A DNA stretch of 64,000 nucleotides from IMCC26077 sp964490435 (lineage in GTDB: Bacteria; Actinomycetota; Actinomycetes; Nanopelagicales; Nanopelagicaceae), in NCBI GenBank assembly GCA_964490435.1, contig CAZBCF010000001.1:1-64000 (forward strand), in the 5' to 3' direction. Positions within the stretch are counted from its first letter, which is position 1. Every line of letters starts with the position of its first letter. Positions 17,279-25,395 of this stretch are shown here, in pieces. A model generated the notes under the pieces. That model was not told where the DNA came from, searched no databases, and saw only the letters and a list, made by a program, of their open reading frames with translations. Made by a program: the position numbers and the translations under genes.

Positions 17279-18417
17279 GGTGTGATTCTAGAGATTGCCT
17301 CTTCGAGGATCTCGCTCGATGTCGCAAAATTGAGTCGAGCATGATGCGCTCCCCCGCTTCCAAATGGAATTCCTGAACTCAATGCAACTCGCGCCTTCTC
17401 AAGTAGCTCCACCGCTGGATCTTCTCGTAGTTTGGTGGCGCTGAAATCAATCCATGATAAATAGCTATTCCTCGGAGCGGAGATCTGCACGTTTGGCCAA
17501 TTCTTGCCAACAAGGTCACGTAGAAGCACAGAACTCTCCTCGATAGAGGCAATTGCGGTATCAAGCCACTCATCACATTGAGCGAATGCCACGGTATGCG
17601 CCTGCGCACCGAGTAAAGATGCTCGGTGGCGAATGCCTTTCACGAGCGGTTCTAACTTCTCATGCAACTCTTGATTGGCGGTGAAGAAGATCGAGCATTT
17701 CAAACCGGCTAAGTTCCACGATTTACTCGCGGAGGTGAGGGTGATTACCTGTTCTTTCGCATCGTCGCTCACGGCCGCAAAGGGAGTGAAGACCTCGCCA
17801 GAATAGGTAAGCGGCGCATGAATCTCATCGCTCAAGATGATCACGTCATAGCGCTTGGCAAGCGCAGCAATCTCGGCGAGCTCCTTCGAAGTGAAGAGCA
17901 TCCCCAGCGGGTTATGTGGATTAGAGATGATGAAGAATTTTGCCCCCGCAGCGAATTCGCGCTCTAAACCTGCGAAATCGATGCTGTATTCAACTCCAGA
18001 CTTCTTGAGTGGGACCTCGACCATCGGAAAATGGATTTCTTTAACCCAGTTGTAGAAAGCAGGATAGACCGGTGGCATCACGATGACCCGATCGCCGACA
18101 TTTCCAAGTGTCCGCAAGATTTCAATGGTGGCAACACCCACATCAGTCGCAATACGGATTGAATCAGGTTCGACATTCCACTTCCAACGGCGCTGCGCGA
18201 AACCTGCGAACGCCACTCCCAATTCAGGGAACTTTCCTAAATAGCCAGTATCAGAACTGGAAATCATCTCGTTAATTGCGGTCAGTATCGGCTCGGCGAT
18301 GGGATAGTCCATCTCAGCAACTGGAAGCGGCAGAACATCTGCATCAAACTCACGCCACTTGGTGCTTTTACGCTTGCGTAACTCGCTCAATGGTGCAATC
18401 GAGAACGTCTTTTTCAT
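17266..18417 (-). CDS. PatB/MalY-type aminotransferase or C-S lyase
   Basis: A 383-residue fold-type I PLP enzyme close to cystathionine beta-lyase PatB/MalY. Seen: LPVAEMDYP near residue 31 (typical of the family), ISNPHNPLGM for the pyridine-ring contact, ILSDEIHAPL with the cofactor Asp, and TSASKSWNLAGLKCS with the Schiff-base Lys. Members cleave cystathionine or other cysteine S-conjugates, giving pyruvate, ammonia and a thiol. It overlaps the SDR gene upstream by 4 nt and the FAD oxidoreductase downstream by 13 nt. Confidence 0.85.
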   Translation of the reverse strand: MKKTFSIAPLSELRKRKSTKWREFDADVLPLPVAEMDYPIAEPILTAINEMISSSDTGYLGKFPELGVAFAGFAQRRWKWNVEPDSIRIATDVGVATIEILRTLGNVGDRVIVMPPVYPAFYNWVKEIHFPMVEVPLKKSGVEYSIDFAGLEREFAAGAKFFIISNPHNPLGMLFTSKELAEIAALAKRYDVIILSDEIHAPLTYSGEVFTPFAAVSDDAKEQVITLTSASKSWNLAGLKCSIFFTANQELHEKLEPLVKGIRHRASLLGAQAHTVAFAQCDEWLDTAIASIEESSVLLRDLVGKNWPNVQISAPRNSYLSWIDFSATKLREDPAVELLEKARVALSSGIPFGSGGAHHARLNFATSSEILEEAISRITPWLH

Positions 18418-19166
18418 TCTTTGTTGACCCGGTGCACTTTATGTTGCGCCGCTTGAGCGACTGGTCTAATCGTCATTGAATCAATATTGAAATGATCCGG
18501 CAGCATTACACTCCATCGAATTGCTTCAGCGACATCACCATCAGTGAGAGGTTTCTCCACTCCCGCATAGATTTTTGCAGCGCGCTCTTTATCGCCTGAA
18601 AACCGAGTGAGCGCAAACTCGTCGGTCTTGACCATTCCAGGTGCAATCTCGGTGACACGAATCGGTAGCCCACTCAATTCGAGCCGTAGCGTTCTGGCGA
18701 GCGCTACTTCACCGTGTTTCGCAGCGACATATGAGCCACCATTCTCATAAGCAATCTGCCCTGCAGTCGATGTGATGATGACCAGATGTCCTTTACCGTG
18801 GTTTGTCATTAGGGGAACTAAGGCTTTGATGCAGCGAACCGAGCCAACCACGTTGACATCGTATGTACGCATCCAGATCTCGGGATCAGAGGTGATGACA
18901 GTATCGAAGTCAAAAGCGCCGCCAGCATTGCAGACCAGGACTTCAACCGGTTTGCCGTCGAGGTGCTGAGCCAGCCTCGCGATATCAGTATCTGATGTGA
19001 CATCGATCGTCAAAGTTTCGATGTTTGGGCTCTGTCCCGCAAGTTCGGCCAATCGATCGCTCCGTCGAGCGACTGCAACGACATGAAACCCATTTTTTGC
19101 AAGGAGCAGCGCGGTGGCAGCCCCGATTCCACTGCTCGCGCCGGTGACGACTGCTATCGGCTTCAT
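18414..19166 (-). CDS. Short-chain dehydrogenase/reductase (YdfG-like)
   Basis: A 250-residue classical SDR. TGASSGIGA near residue 8 binds the cofactor, CNAGG follows, and Ser in ITSTAG plus SYVAAKH give the catalytic Ser-Tyr-Lys. VAVARRSDRL after strand 2 suggests NADP preference. The overall pattern resembles YdfG-type 3-hydroxy acid dehydrogenases. It overlaps terC upstream and the PatB gene downstream by 4 nt each, so terC, SDR, PatB and the FAD oxidoreductase could be one transcript. Confidence 0.85.
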   Translation of the reverse strand: MKPIAVVTGASSGIGAATALLLAKNGFHVVAVARRSDRLAELAGQSPNIETLTIDVTSDTDIARLAQHLDGKPVEVLVCNAGGAFDFDTVITSDPEIWMRTYDVNVVGSVRCIKALVPLMTNHGKGHLVIITSTAGQIAYENGGSYVAAKHGEVALARTLRLELSGLPIRVTEIAPGMVKTDEFALTRFSGDKERAAKIYAGVEKPLTDGDVAEAIRWSVMLPDHFNIDSMTIRPVAQAAQHKVHRVNKE

Positions 19167-20071
19167 TCGCCCTCAACTTTCTTATTAACTGACCGCGTCA
19201 GACTAATCAGGGTGGTCACACCAAGGGCAGCCACTATCACGCCGAGACTTACTGCCAAAGAGACTTCGGGCACTTTTACTGGGCCGATTGAATGCACGCC
19301 TATTCCATGTAGCGCCTCGAAAATCAACTTAATTCCGATAAAGCCCAAAACGATGGCTAGCCCCTTGGAGAGATAGATGAGGCGGTTCAAGAAATCCCCG
19401 AGGAGAAAATAGAGCTGGCGAAGACCCATCAAAGCAAAGGCGTTGGCAGTGAAGACTATGTAGGGATCCTTTGTCAGACCGAAGATTGCTGGAATCGAAT
19501 CGAGCGCAAAGAGCAAATCTGTCGTTCCGATTGCGACCAATGCCACTGTGAATGGTGTGGCGCCACGAGCGGCTAGCGTTTTGATGAGCCGCGACTCTTG
19601 CCAATCGTTGCTCTCATCTTCATCTTTTGCCAAATGCCACGCGGTGTAGAGCAAAAACACCCCAAATAGGAAAAAGATTGCGACGAATCGGTGAATCAGA
19701 GCAGCACCAGCGGCGATGAATGCTCCTCGAAGTACTAAAGCCAAGATGATTCCAATAAGCAGTACGAGCTGTGCCTTCTCTTTGCTGATTTTCAAGCGAG
19801 ACAAGATCACAATGAAGACAAAAACATTGTCTATAGAGAGCGAGTATTCGGTTAACCATCCGGCGAAGAATTCAGAGCGTGCCTGAGGATTCTCCCAACT
19901 TCCGATAGTCCAGCCGAAGATGATTGCTGCAGCCACGTAGATAACCGTCCAAATCGCCGCCTCTTTGGTGGTGGTCTCTTGGTTACGTCTCCTGATTGCT
20001 AGCAGCAGGTCCAGGGCGAGAACGCCAATTAACGCTCCTATGGTGATGAGCCATATAGAACCAGAGTTCAT
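19163..20071 (-). CDS. TerC-family integral membrane protein
   Basis: A 302-residue protein with about nine hydrophobic helices. The family hallmark GWLTEYSLSIDNVFVFIVIL is present, together with the second repeat LLFALDSIPAIFGLT, whose Asp residues probably bind a metal. TerC proteins are linked to manganese export and, in bacteria, to metallating secreted proteins. I chose ATG 20071 over a GTG 21 bp upstream because GGGGAG sits 8 nt before it. First gene of a run that continues into the SDR by a 4-nt overlap. Confidence 0.88.
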   Translation of the reverse strand: MNSGSIWLITIGALIGVLALDLLLAIRRRNQETTTKEAAIWTVIYVAAAIIFGWTIGSWENPQARSEFFAGWLTEYSLSIDNVFVFIVILSRLKISKEKAQLVLLIGIILALVLRGAFIAAGAALIHRFVAIFFLFGVFLLYTAWHLAKDEDESNDWQESRLIKTLAARGATPFTVALVAIGTTDLLFALDSIPAIFGLTKDPYIVFTANAFALMGLRQLYFLLGDFLNRLIYLSKGLAIVLGFIGIKLIFEALHGIGVHSIGPVKVPEVSLAVSLGVIVAALGVTTLISLTRSVNKKVEGE

Positions 20072-20111
20072 CAGCGCGTCTCCCCGAGTCACAATTTAAG
20101 GTCGGGTAAGC

Positions 20112-20516
20112 CTACTTCCTCTCGAGTACTAACGAGACAGAATTGATACACCAACGCTCATCTGTTGGCGTGGAATATCCCTCACCCTCAAATACATGGC
20201 CCAGATGCGAGCCACAATTCGCACACCGAACCTCAGTTCGGACTCGGCCGAGCGAGTGATCTGCAAGCAACTCCACTGCATCATCGGCCGTTGGTTTGTA
20301 GAACGATGGCCAGCCGCATCCGGAATGGAATTTATGTTCACTGCGAAAAAGTTCTGCTGCACATGCTTTGCAGCGATAGACACCCACGCTCTCCTCGTCC
20401 GTGTATTCACCGGTGAATGGCGCTTCGGTTGCGGCACGTCTGAGGACATTGAACGAGAGATTATCTACCCGAGCCTTCAACTCACTCTCATTTATCTGCT
20501 GTGGATATTCACTCAT
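20112..20516 (-). CDS. msrB: Peptide-methionine (R)-S-oxide reductase
   Basis: A 134-residue MsrB that repairs R-methionine sulfoxide. Zinc site Cys49/Cys52 and Cys98/Cys101, the SGCGWPSF loop with Cys67 (possible resolving Cys), and catalytic Cys123 in RWCINS are all present. Length is normal. ATG overlaps the msrA stop by 4 nt (ATGA), so the two repair enzymes are co-translated and together cover both sulfoxide stereoisomers. Confidence 0.96.
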   Translation of the reverse strand: MSEYPQQINESELKARVDNLSFNVLRRAATEAPFTGEYTDEESVGVYRCKACAAELFRSEHKFHSGCGWPSFYKPTADDAVELLADHSLGRVRTEVRCANCGSHLGHVFEGEGYSTPTDERWCINSVSLVLERK

Positions 20517-21070
20517 AGCGCGCTCAGCGCTCCAGCTGGAAATAAGACGCCCGTAGTTGAATGACAGTCATACCCGTTGGGATTCTTCTCGAGGTAACGC
20601 TGGTGATATTCCTCAGCGTCCCAAAAAACAGAGGCAGTGGTGACTTCGGTAGTGATCGCTCCCAACCCAACTCGATCTAATTCACCCTGATAGATCTCTT
20701 TGCTACGTAGCGCAAGTGTTCGCTGCTGCGCACTCGTGTAATAGATCGCACTTCGATATTGCGTACCAATGTCATTACCTTGACGGTTGAGCGTCGTTGG
20801 GTCATGCATCTGCCAGAAGGCTACAAGTAACTGCTCATAATTCACTTGTTGTGCGTCCCACTCGACTAAGACCACTTCAGCATGTCCAGTGGTTCCGGAA
20901 CAGACTTCCTTATAGGTTGGGTGAGAAGTGCTGCCGCCCATATAACCGACTCGAGTATTGCGGACACCATTCATTTGCCAGAAGCGACGCTCTGCTCCCC
21001 AGAAACATCCGGTTGCAAAGTATGCACGCTCCACCGGGCTCGACGTGTCATGAAGATGGTCACTGTTCAT
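20513..21070 (-). CDS. msrA: Peptide-methionine (S)-S-oxide reductase
   Basis: A 185-residue MsrA. The catalytic motif is GCFWGAE with Cys22; GYMGGSTSHPTYKEVCSGTTGHAEVV is the conserved loop, and the C-terminal segment has a second Cys in GYDCHSTTG that could resolve the sulfenic acid. First gene of the msrA-msrB pair. Translation signals before ATG 21070 are weak (AGATAGGCAG). Confidence 0.95.
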   Translation of the reverse strand: MNSDHLHDTSSPVERAYFATGCFWGAERRFWQMNGVRNTRVGYMGGSTSHPTYKEVCSGTTGHAEVVLVEWDAQQVNYEQLLVAFWQMHDPTTLNRQGNDIGTQYRSAIYYTSAQQRTLALRSKEIYQGELDRVGLGAITTEVTTASVFWDAEEYHQRYLEKNPNGYDCHSTTGVLFPAGALSAL

Positions 21071-21125
21071 CTGCCTATCTTCTACTAATTTGACGAAGTG
21101 CGCGTGCGCTAGCCTTGTGGTTTGA

Positions 21126-21197
21126 GCCCCCGTAGCTCAGGGGATAGAGCACCGCCCTCCGGAGGCGGGTGCGCAGGTTCGAATCCTGTCGGGGGCA
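21126..21197 (+). tRNA. tRNA-Arg (anticodon CCG)
   Basis: A complete 72-nt cloverleaf. The 7-bp acceptor stem pairs GCCCCCG (21126-21132) with CGGGGGC (21190-21196), with A as discriminator. The anticodon stem CCGCC/GGCGG encloses CTCCGGA, giving anticodon CCG at 21159-21161 (reads CGG). The T loop is TTCGAAT. No CCA is encoded. A TAGCCT box at 21110-21115 and TTGACG at 21090-21095 lie upstream, though their 14-nt spacing is short for a standard promoter. Confidence 0.96.
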
Positions 21198-21341
21198 CAA
21201 GAATCTTGTGAGAGGAATTACCCCTGCCTTCCTTGTTACCGACCATGAGGTGCGGGAGAATATAGGGGTTGCGAATCACTCCGATGCTCGCGGCGCTCTT
21301 CACCGCTCTTTACCGAGTACACACCACGCAAGGGGGCAGCC

Positions 21342-21626
21342 ATGGACTGGCGACACCGTTCTGCCTGCCGAGACGAGGATCCCGAGCTCTTCTTTCCGGT
21401 CGGCAATACCGGGCCTGCCTTACAGCAGATCGAAGAGGCTAAGAAGGTCTGCAACCGGTGTCTGGTAATCAATGAATGCCTCAAATGGGCCCTCGAAAGC
21501 GGACAGGAAGCCGGAGTGTGGGGCGGTCTCTCTGAGGACGAGCGGCGCGCACTCAAACGACGTGCTGCGCGAAATCGAGCCCGCGGAATCGAAAGCCCTA
21601 ACCCGTACGAGATCAATCAGCAATAG
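21342..21626 (+). CDS. whiB1: WhiB1-type iron-sulphur transcription regulator
   Basis: A 94-residue WhiB protein that matches Mycobacterium tuberculosis WhiB1 along nearly its full length. Cluster ligands are Cys9, Cys37, Cys40 and Cys46; GVWGG (about 62-66) is the beta turn and RRALKRRAARNRAR the basic C-terminal helix for DNA contact. WhiB1 binds a NO-sensitive [4Fe-4S] cluster and partners with the housekeeping sigma factor. An AAGGGGG ribosome site lies 6 nt before ATG. The gene order with pdtaS is also that of M. tuberculosis; here the two are convergent and overlap by 10 bp. Confidence 0.96.
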   Translation: MDWRHRSACRDEDPELFFPVGNTGPALQQIEEAKKVCNRCLVINECLKWALESGQEAGVWGGLSEDERRALKRRAARNRARGIESPNPYEINQQ

Positions 21627-23086
21627 ATTTCAACAAGAATCGTTGTTCCGCCTTTGGTCGCTTCCTCCACTTCGATTCTGCCACCTAATTCGTTAGTCGC
21701 CAGCGTTCGGACGATTTGCAACCCTAAACTCTCCGAAGTGTGAATATCAAAATCGTTCGGAAGTCCGATGCCATCATCGCTTACTTCGAGTGTAAGTAGA
21801 TCGCCTTTACGAATCACTGAAATCTTAACTTTGGTTCCCACCGATGCTAGTCCATGTTCATACGCGTTCTGAATAAGTTCGGTGAGAATTAACGCAAGTG
21901 GAGTTGCCACTTCAGGACGTAACTCCCCGAAGGCACCGACACGTTCCAAGGTGATACCAGAACGAAGCGTGGACACATCTTTTACCGCAGCAATAAGTTT
22001 GTCAGCTACTTCATCGAAATCAACGCGCTCTTGGGCATTCATAGAGAGCATTTCGTGCACCAGTGCAATAGAACCAATTCGCCTGACTGCCTCCTCAATT
22101 GCAGCAACTGCCGACGGATTCTCGGCTCGCCGCGATTGAAGTCGAAGGAGCGCACTAACAGTTTGCAAGTTGTTTTTGACGCGATGATGAATCTCACGAA
22201 TGGTTGCATCCTTAGAGATAAGTTCCCGCTCTCGCCGTCTAATTTCGGTAACGTTATGTACGAGTACCAACGCCCCAACTTGATCGCTTCCTGCAGTCAA
22301 AGGCAGCACAAAAAGATCGAGGACTCCATTACCGTTCTCAAGTTCAACTTGACGAGGCAACTTGCCGGTGAGTATTGAACGCCACGATTCATCGCGTGGA
22401 TGGCGCGATTTGAAACCTGCCGCTAAGCCCTCGATGATTACTGCTAGGTCGCTCAGTTCCAGATCTCCTTGGTGGCCGATTTGGCGAAAAGCAGAGATCG
22501 CATTCGGGCTACTGAACGAGACCATCCCATTTCGATCGAGCCGAATCAGGCCATCACCAACCCGCGGCGTCACCTCGGTTGCAACTTCGGCCGCCGGAAA
22601 AGTGCCTTCGCTGATCATCCGCGCCAAGTCGAAAGCAGCCTCACGGTAGGTGAGTTCTAATCGACCCGGTGAGCGCATCTGCTCCACATTTCGATATCGA
22701 GCAACGACGCCGATCACCCTGCCCTGGTGCAGGATAGGAATCGTCTCTTCCTTAACGGTGAGTTCACCAACCTGCTCCGCTTCAGTATCACGTTGGATCT
22801 CACCATCTGACAGAGCGGCGTCGACCCATGGACGTTCACCCCAGCGCACCCGCTCGCCAATCAGATCTTTGGGGTAGACCGTTGCTGCTGTGGTTGGGCG
22901 CATCTGCGCAATGACGATATGTCCATCAGGCCAACTCTTTGGGTTCTCTCGAAGTGGGACCCACAAGAGCAGGTCAGCAAAGGAGAGATCTGCCAATAAT
23001 TGCCATTCAGAGATAATCGCTCGTAATCGACTCAGATCCTCTGGTCTTAATGTTGTGTGCGTTGCTAATTCCTCAAGGGTGGCCAT
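21617..23086 (-). CDS. pdtaS: Sensor histidine kinase PdtaS
   Basis: A 489-residue soluble kinase. The N-terminal GAF-like domain includes EWQLLADLSFADLLLWV, which matches the mycobacterial protein; a PAS domain follows (about 185-280); then a HisKA_2 domain with EIHHRVKNNLQTVSALL, whose first histidine after the Glu-Ile is the phosphoacceptor; and a HATPase domain with NAYEHG and DDGIGLP. It should phosphorylate a PdtaR-type RNA-binding (ANTAR) regulator, which is not in this window. I chose ATG 23086 over 23095 because it aligns with the mycobacterial N-terminus. Confidence 0.92.
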   Translation of the reverse strand: MATLEELATHTTLRPEDLSRLRAIISEWQLLADLSFADLLLWVPLRENPKSWPDGHIVIAQMRPTTAATVYPKDLIGERVRWGERPWVDAALSDGEIQRDTEAEQVGELTVKEETIPILHQGRVIGVVARYRNVEQMRSPGRLELTYREAAFDLARMISEGTFPAAEVATEVTPRVGDGLIRLDRNGMVSFSSPNAISAFRQIGHQGDLELSDLAVIIEGLAAGFKSRHPRDESWRSILTGKLPRQVELENGNGVLDLFVLPLTAGSDQVGALVLVHNVTEIRRRERELISKDATIREIHHRVKNNLQTVSALLRLQSRRAENPSAVAAIEEAVRRIGSIALVHEMLSMNAQERVDFDEVADKLIAAVKDVSTLRSGITLERVGAFGELRPEVATPLALILTELIQNAYEHGLASVGTKVKISVIRKGDLLTLEVSDDGIGLPNDFDIHTSESLGLQIVRTLATNELGGRIEVEEATKGGTTILVEIYC

Positions 23087-23091
23087 CGATC

Positions 23092-23475
23092 TCAACCCTC
23101 AATCTTTGCAAGACAGAGCGCTACTTCAGATGAGTCATACCACTCAAGTTCATCATCAGTTCCAAGAATTAGATAGAACGCTGCTGCATCTGATACCGCG
23201 AAGGAGAACTGCCCTTCGAGAATCCCTGCCGCAACCTCAGTGCCGCGGTTCGTAATCTCATCGTCCATCTCTAACGCGACGATGAATGGCTGTCCATCAC
23301 GCTCAGCCGATTCGCGCGCGACCTCTAGAGCACCGTACTCGAGATCCTCAAGGTCACTCACGCCATAGTCGTTTGCCAACGCCTGAGTGGGGAGCCAGAT
23401 TCTCGAGGGATGAATGTGAGTACCCTGACAAAAGTCGGCGAGTTCGCTCTTTGTCATCGGGAGATAACCTCGCAT
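23092..23475 (-). CDS. DUF6912-family protein
   Basis: A 127-residue soluble protein. The N-terminal MRGYLPMT and later DLEDLEYGALEVARES resemble the DUF6912 pattern (MRxYxPxT ... EELEYAAxxEAARAS) found beside whiB1/pdtaS-type loci in actinobacteria. The second half is acidic and alternates short strands. Function unknown. ATG 23475 is favoured because it preserves the conserved N-terminus and has a TAGGCT box 6 nt upstream with no ribosome site. pdtaS follows after 5 bp, so both are likely on one leaderless mRNA. Confidence 0.65.
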   Translation of the reverse strand: MRGYLPMTKSELADFCQGTHIHPSRIWLPTQALANDYGVSDLEDLEYGALEVARESAERDGQPFIVALEMDDEITNRGTEVAAGILEGQFSFAVSDAAAFYLILGTDDELEWYDSSEVALCLAKIEG

Positions 23476-23481
23476 GGGGCA

Positions 23482-23487
23482 AGCCTA
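23482..23487 (-). promoter_or_regulatory. Predicted -10 box, leaderless DUF6912 gene
   Basis: Minus-strand TAGGCT, 6 nt before ATG 23475. It overlaps the stop codon region of the upstream CpaE-like gene (stop at 23485). Confidence 0.5.
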
Positions 23488-24207
23488 ATTTGCTTTTGCA
23501 ATCCAGTCGAATAGTGGTTGCGCCGCTCGGATAGTTCGCTTGCTAGGTAGACCTGTGACTTGGATTTGAGCATCAAACGGGATCGCACACACAATGCCGA
23601 CCTGCTTTGCTCGCAATTCTCGCTCGAGCGCCTGGAATTTCCTACGCGCACTGGCGCTCTCGGGGAGCTTGTTGATGACGATTGCAGTATTCGAGCGCTC
23701 TCCTACGCTCGAATCCACGCTCGAATCCACTCTCGACTCGAGGAATTCGAATACCAGCGCGAGTGATACATCATCAATCTCAGCGCAAAGCACGCTCGGA
23801 GGGGTTACTGCTGCACGTGGTCGAAGCACGAACATGTCGTCGCTCGAAAGATGATGGAGCAGGTCGGTGAGAGTGCTCACGCCCACTCGTGGTAGGACTC
23901 CGATGACCGACGAAGAGGAATTGCTCAATGAAAAACTCGGTACCGGCGCATCGTGCGGATAGGCGGCGCGCACCAAGTCAGGAAGGTTTGCAGAAAGTGC
24001 GCTCGTCACCTCAATCACGGCGCAGAAACCCCTGGGCAGAATTGGATGTGATGTGATGAGGATCGTTTCGGCGCGAAGATGCAGCGGCACTTCCTCAGGT
24101 TCGAGATGCCTTCCGTGACAAGTAATCTCGGCAGCGGAAAGTACGTCTAAAACTTGCACCTCGAGCTGCGGATCTATGATGCATAAGCGGACTTCAGGTT
24201 CACTCAT
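23485..24207 (-). CDS. CpaE/MinD-like protein with degenerate P-loop
   Basis: A 240-residue protein that I cannot place firmly. Residues 101-115 (VIGVLPRVGVSTLTD) sit where a CpaE/MinD-type ATPase has its P-loop, but the glycines and lysine of a deviant Walker A are absent, and the C-terminal part (VINKLPESASARRKF ... VCAIPFDAQIQ) resembles the last strands of that fold. The gene overlaps the SAF-domain gene by 8 nt, the same neighbourhood as cpaB-cpaE in Tad pilus loci, but no other pilus gene is here. A 12-bp tandem duplication at 23707-23730 encodes a repeated VDSS. Probably a non-ATPase relic or regulator. Confidence 0.5.
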   Translation of the reverse strand: MSEPEVRLCIIDPQLEVQVLDVLSAAEITCHGRHLEPEEVPLHLRAETILITSHPILPRGFCAVIEVTSALSANLPDLVRAAYPHDAPVPSFSLSNSSSSVIGVLPRVGVSTLTDLLHHLSSDDMFVLRPRAAVTPPSVLCAEIDDVSLALVFEFLESRVDSSVDSSVGERSNTAIVINKLPESASARRKFQALERELRAKQVGIVCAIPFDAQIQVTGLPSKRTIRAAQPLFDWIAKAN

Positions 24208-24793
24208 TGTCGTCGAATCGTTGAGCGATTGTGATCCGAGAATTCGCTATTAAAGTCATGACATCGCGCACATCATTCTTGCTAAATAACGCTGAGATCA
24301 TCACGTGACCATCAATTTGGTTCTCACTCTTGGTAATACTTCGAACCCGGATTCGTTCTAATACTCGTAGTAACTGGACTTTTTCAGCGTCGACACTTCC
24401 AGCCGGAATCGAGAAGAAGTACATATCAATCACATCACCAATTGTTAGTGCGGCTGGGAAGTTCATCGGCTCGACCGTAAAGGTGATCAATTGACGCTCT
24501 TCGACCTCGATGACTTCCGTTAACGCATCTCTTGGGACTACTTCACCGCGAGCTATCTTGCGTAGGGTTCGATGCCCGAGCAACTCCACATCGCCACTGA
24601 CATAGAGGGCAGCAGCATTCGACAAGTTAAGCGATGCGCGTGCGAAATCATCACTAGCCACCACCTCCCCTGCAGAGATATCTCGACTGGCGGTGAGGTA
24701 GACGTACTGGGGCGGAGCCTGACGTACTGAAAAATAGATCCCACTCGCTCCAACTAAAAGGAGGATCAATCCAAGAAGCTCTCGTTTTCGCAT
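24200..24793 (-). CDS. SAF-domain (CpaB-like) membrane-anchored protein
   Basis: A 197-residue protein: one N-terminal transmembrane helix (about residues 7-25), then a SAF domain (about 33-95) with the ASRDISAGEVV start and ARGEVVPRDAL pattern, and a C-terminal region similar in layout to the RcpC/CpaB pilus protein. CpaB-type proteins sit at the outer face of the membrane in Tad/Flp pilus assembly; none of the other pilus genes are visible, so the role here is open. Divergent from the Rv3235-family gene across 122 bp. A TATCAA box 7 nt before ATG is a weak leaderless candidate. Confidence 0.65.
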   Translation of the reverse strand: MRKRELLGLILLLVGASGIYFSVRQAPPQYVYLTASRDISAGEVVASDDFARASLNLSNAAALYVSGDVELLGHRTLRKIARGEVVPRDALTEVIEVEERQLITFTVEPMNFPAALTIGDVIDMYFFSIPAGSVDAEKVQLLRVLERIRVRSITKSENQIDGHVMISALFSKNDVRDVMTLIANSRITIAQRFDDNE

Positions 24794-24915
24794 GGCGCAT
24801 TTGATAGCGCGCCGGTTGATTTTCTGAGGTCAAACTCGCACTCATCCTTTTGGATGAGGTACAGGTAGCCGTTAGTCCGAGGCGTCGTCCGTGAATAGCG
24901 CGAGAGTCTGCTGCC

Positions 24916-25380
24916 ATGACTCTCGCCCTGACAAGTGTCCAAGAGGCCCTGGATCTTTTCGACAAACCGAAAATTTCAAGCGCCCCCTCGCTTTTGACCT
25001 TCAAGCCCACGGCAGATGAGGACACGTACGTTGAAGATGAGTATGAATTCGGTCGCCAAGTTACCCCGTACGACCAACTTCCACATCCCACCGAATGGGT
25101 GGATCGTTTTGTGCATAGCGCGCTTGAAATTCTCAATGGGAAACGCTCCCCTAGCCAACTTTCGCGCTGGTGTAATAGAAAAGTGTTTGCCTATCTCACC
25201 GAGAATGCTCGAGTTCGCCCGGCAGCGATTCGAGTAGGGCGCAAGCGCATCGGACAACCCTTCGATCAGATTCTCGAAGTGACGGCGATGCTCCATGGCA
25301 ACGAACGGAGCAGAGTGCTGGTCTGTCGATTCGAAGGCGTGGATGGTCGATGGATCTGCGTCGAACTCTTCTCGATCTGA
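24916..25380 (+). CDS. Rv3235-family (DUF6459-like) protein
   Basis: A 154-residue soluble protein. The C-terminal half, with ARVRPAAIRVGRKRIG, a polar strand pair and a final GRWICVELFSI, resembles the Rv3235 family, which in mycobacteria lies close to secA. The N-terminal 50 residues are variable and acidic. No enzyme motif is seen; the function is not known. Convergent with secA, with 15 bp between the stop codons. Confidence 0.6.
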   Translation: MTLALTSVQEALDLFDKPKISSAPSLLTFKPTADEDTYVEDEYEFGRQVTPYDQLPHPTEWVDRFVHSALEILNGKRSPSQLSRWCNRKVFAYLTENARVRPAAIRVGRKRIGQPFDQILEVTAMLHGNERSRVLVCRFEGVDGRWICVELFSI

Positions 25381-25395
25381 GCGTTCAGATTGGTG

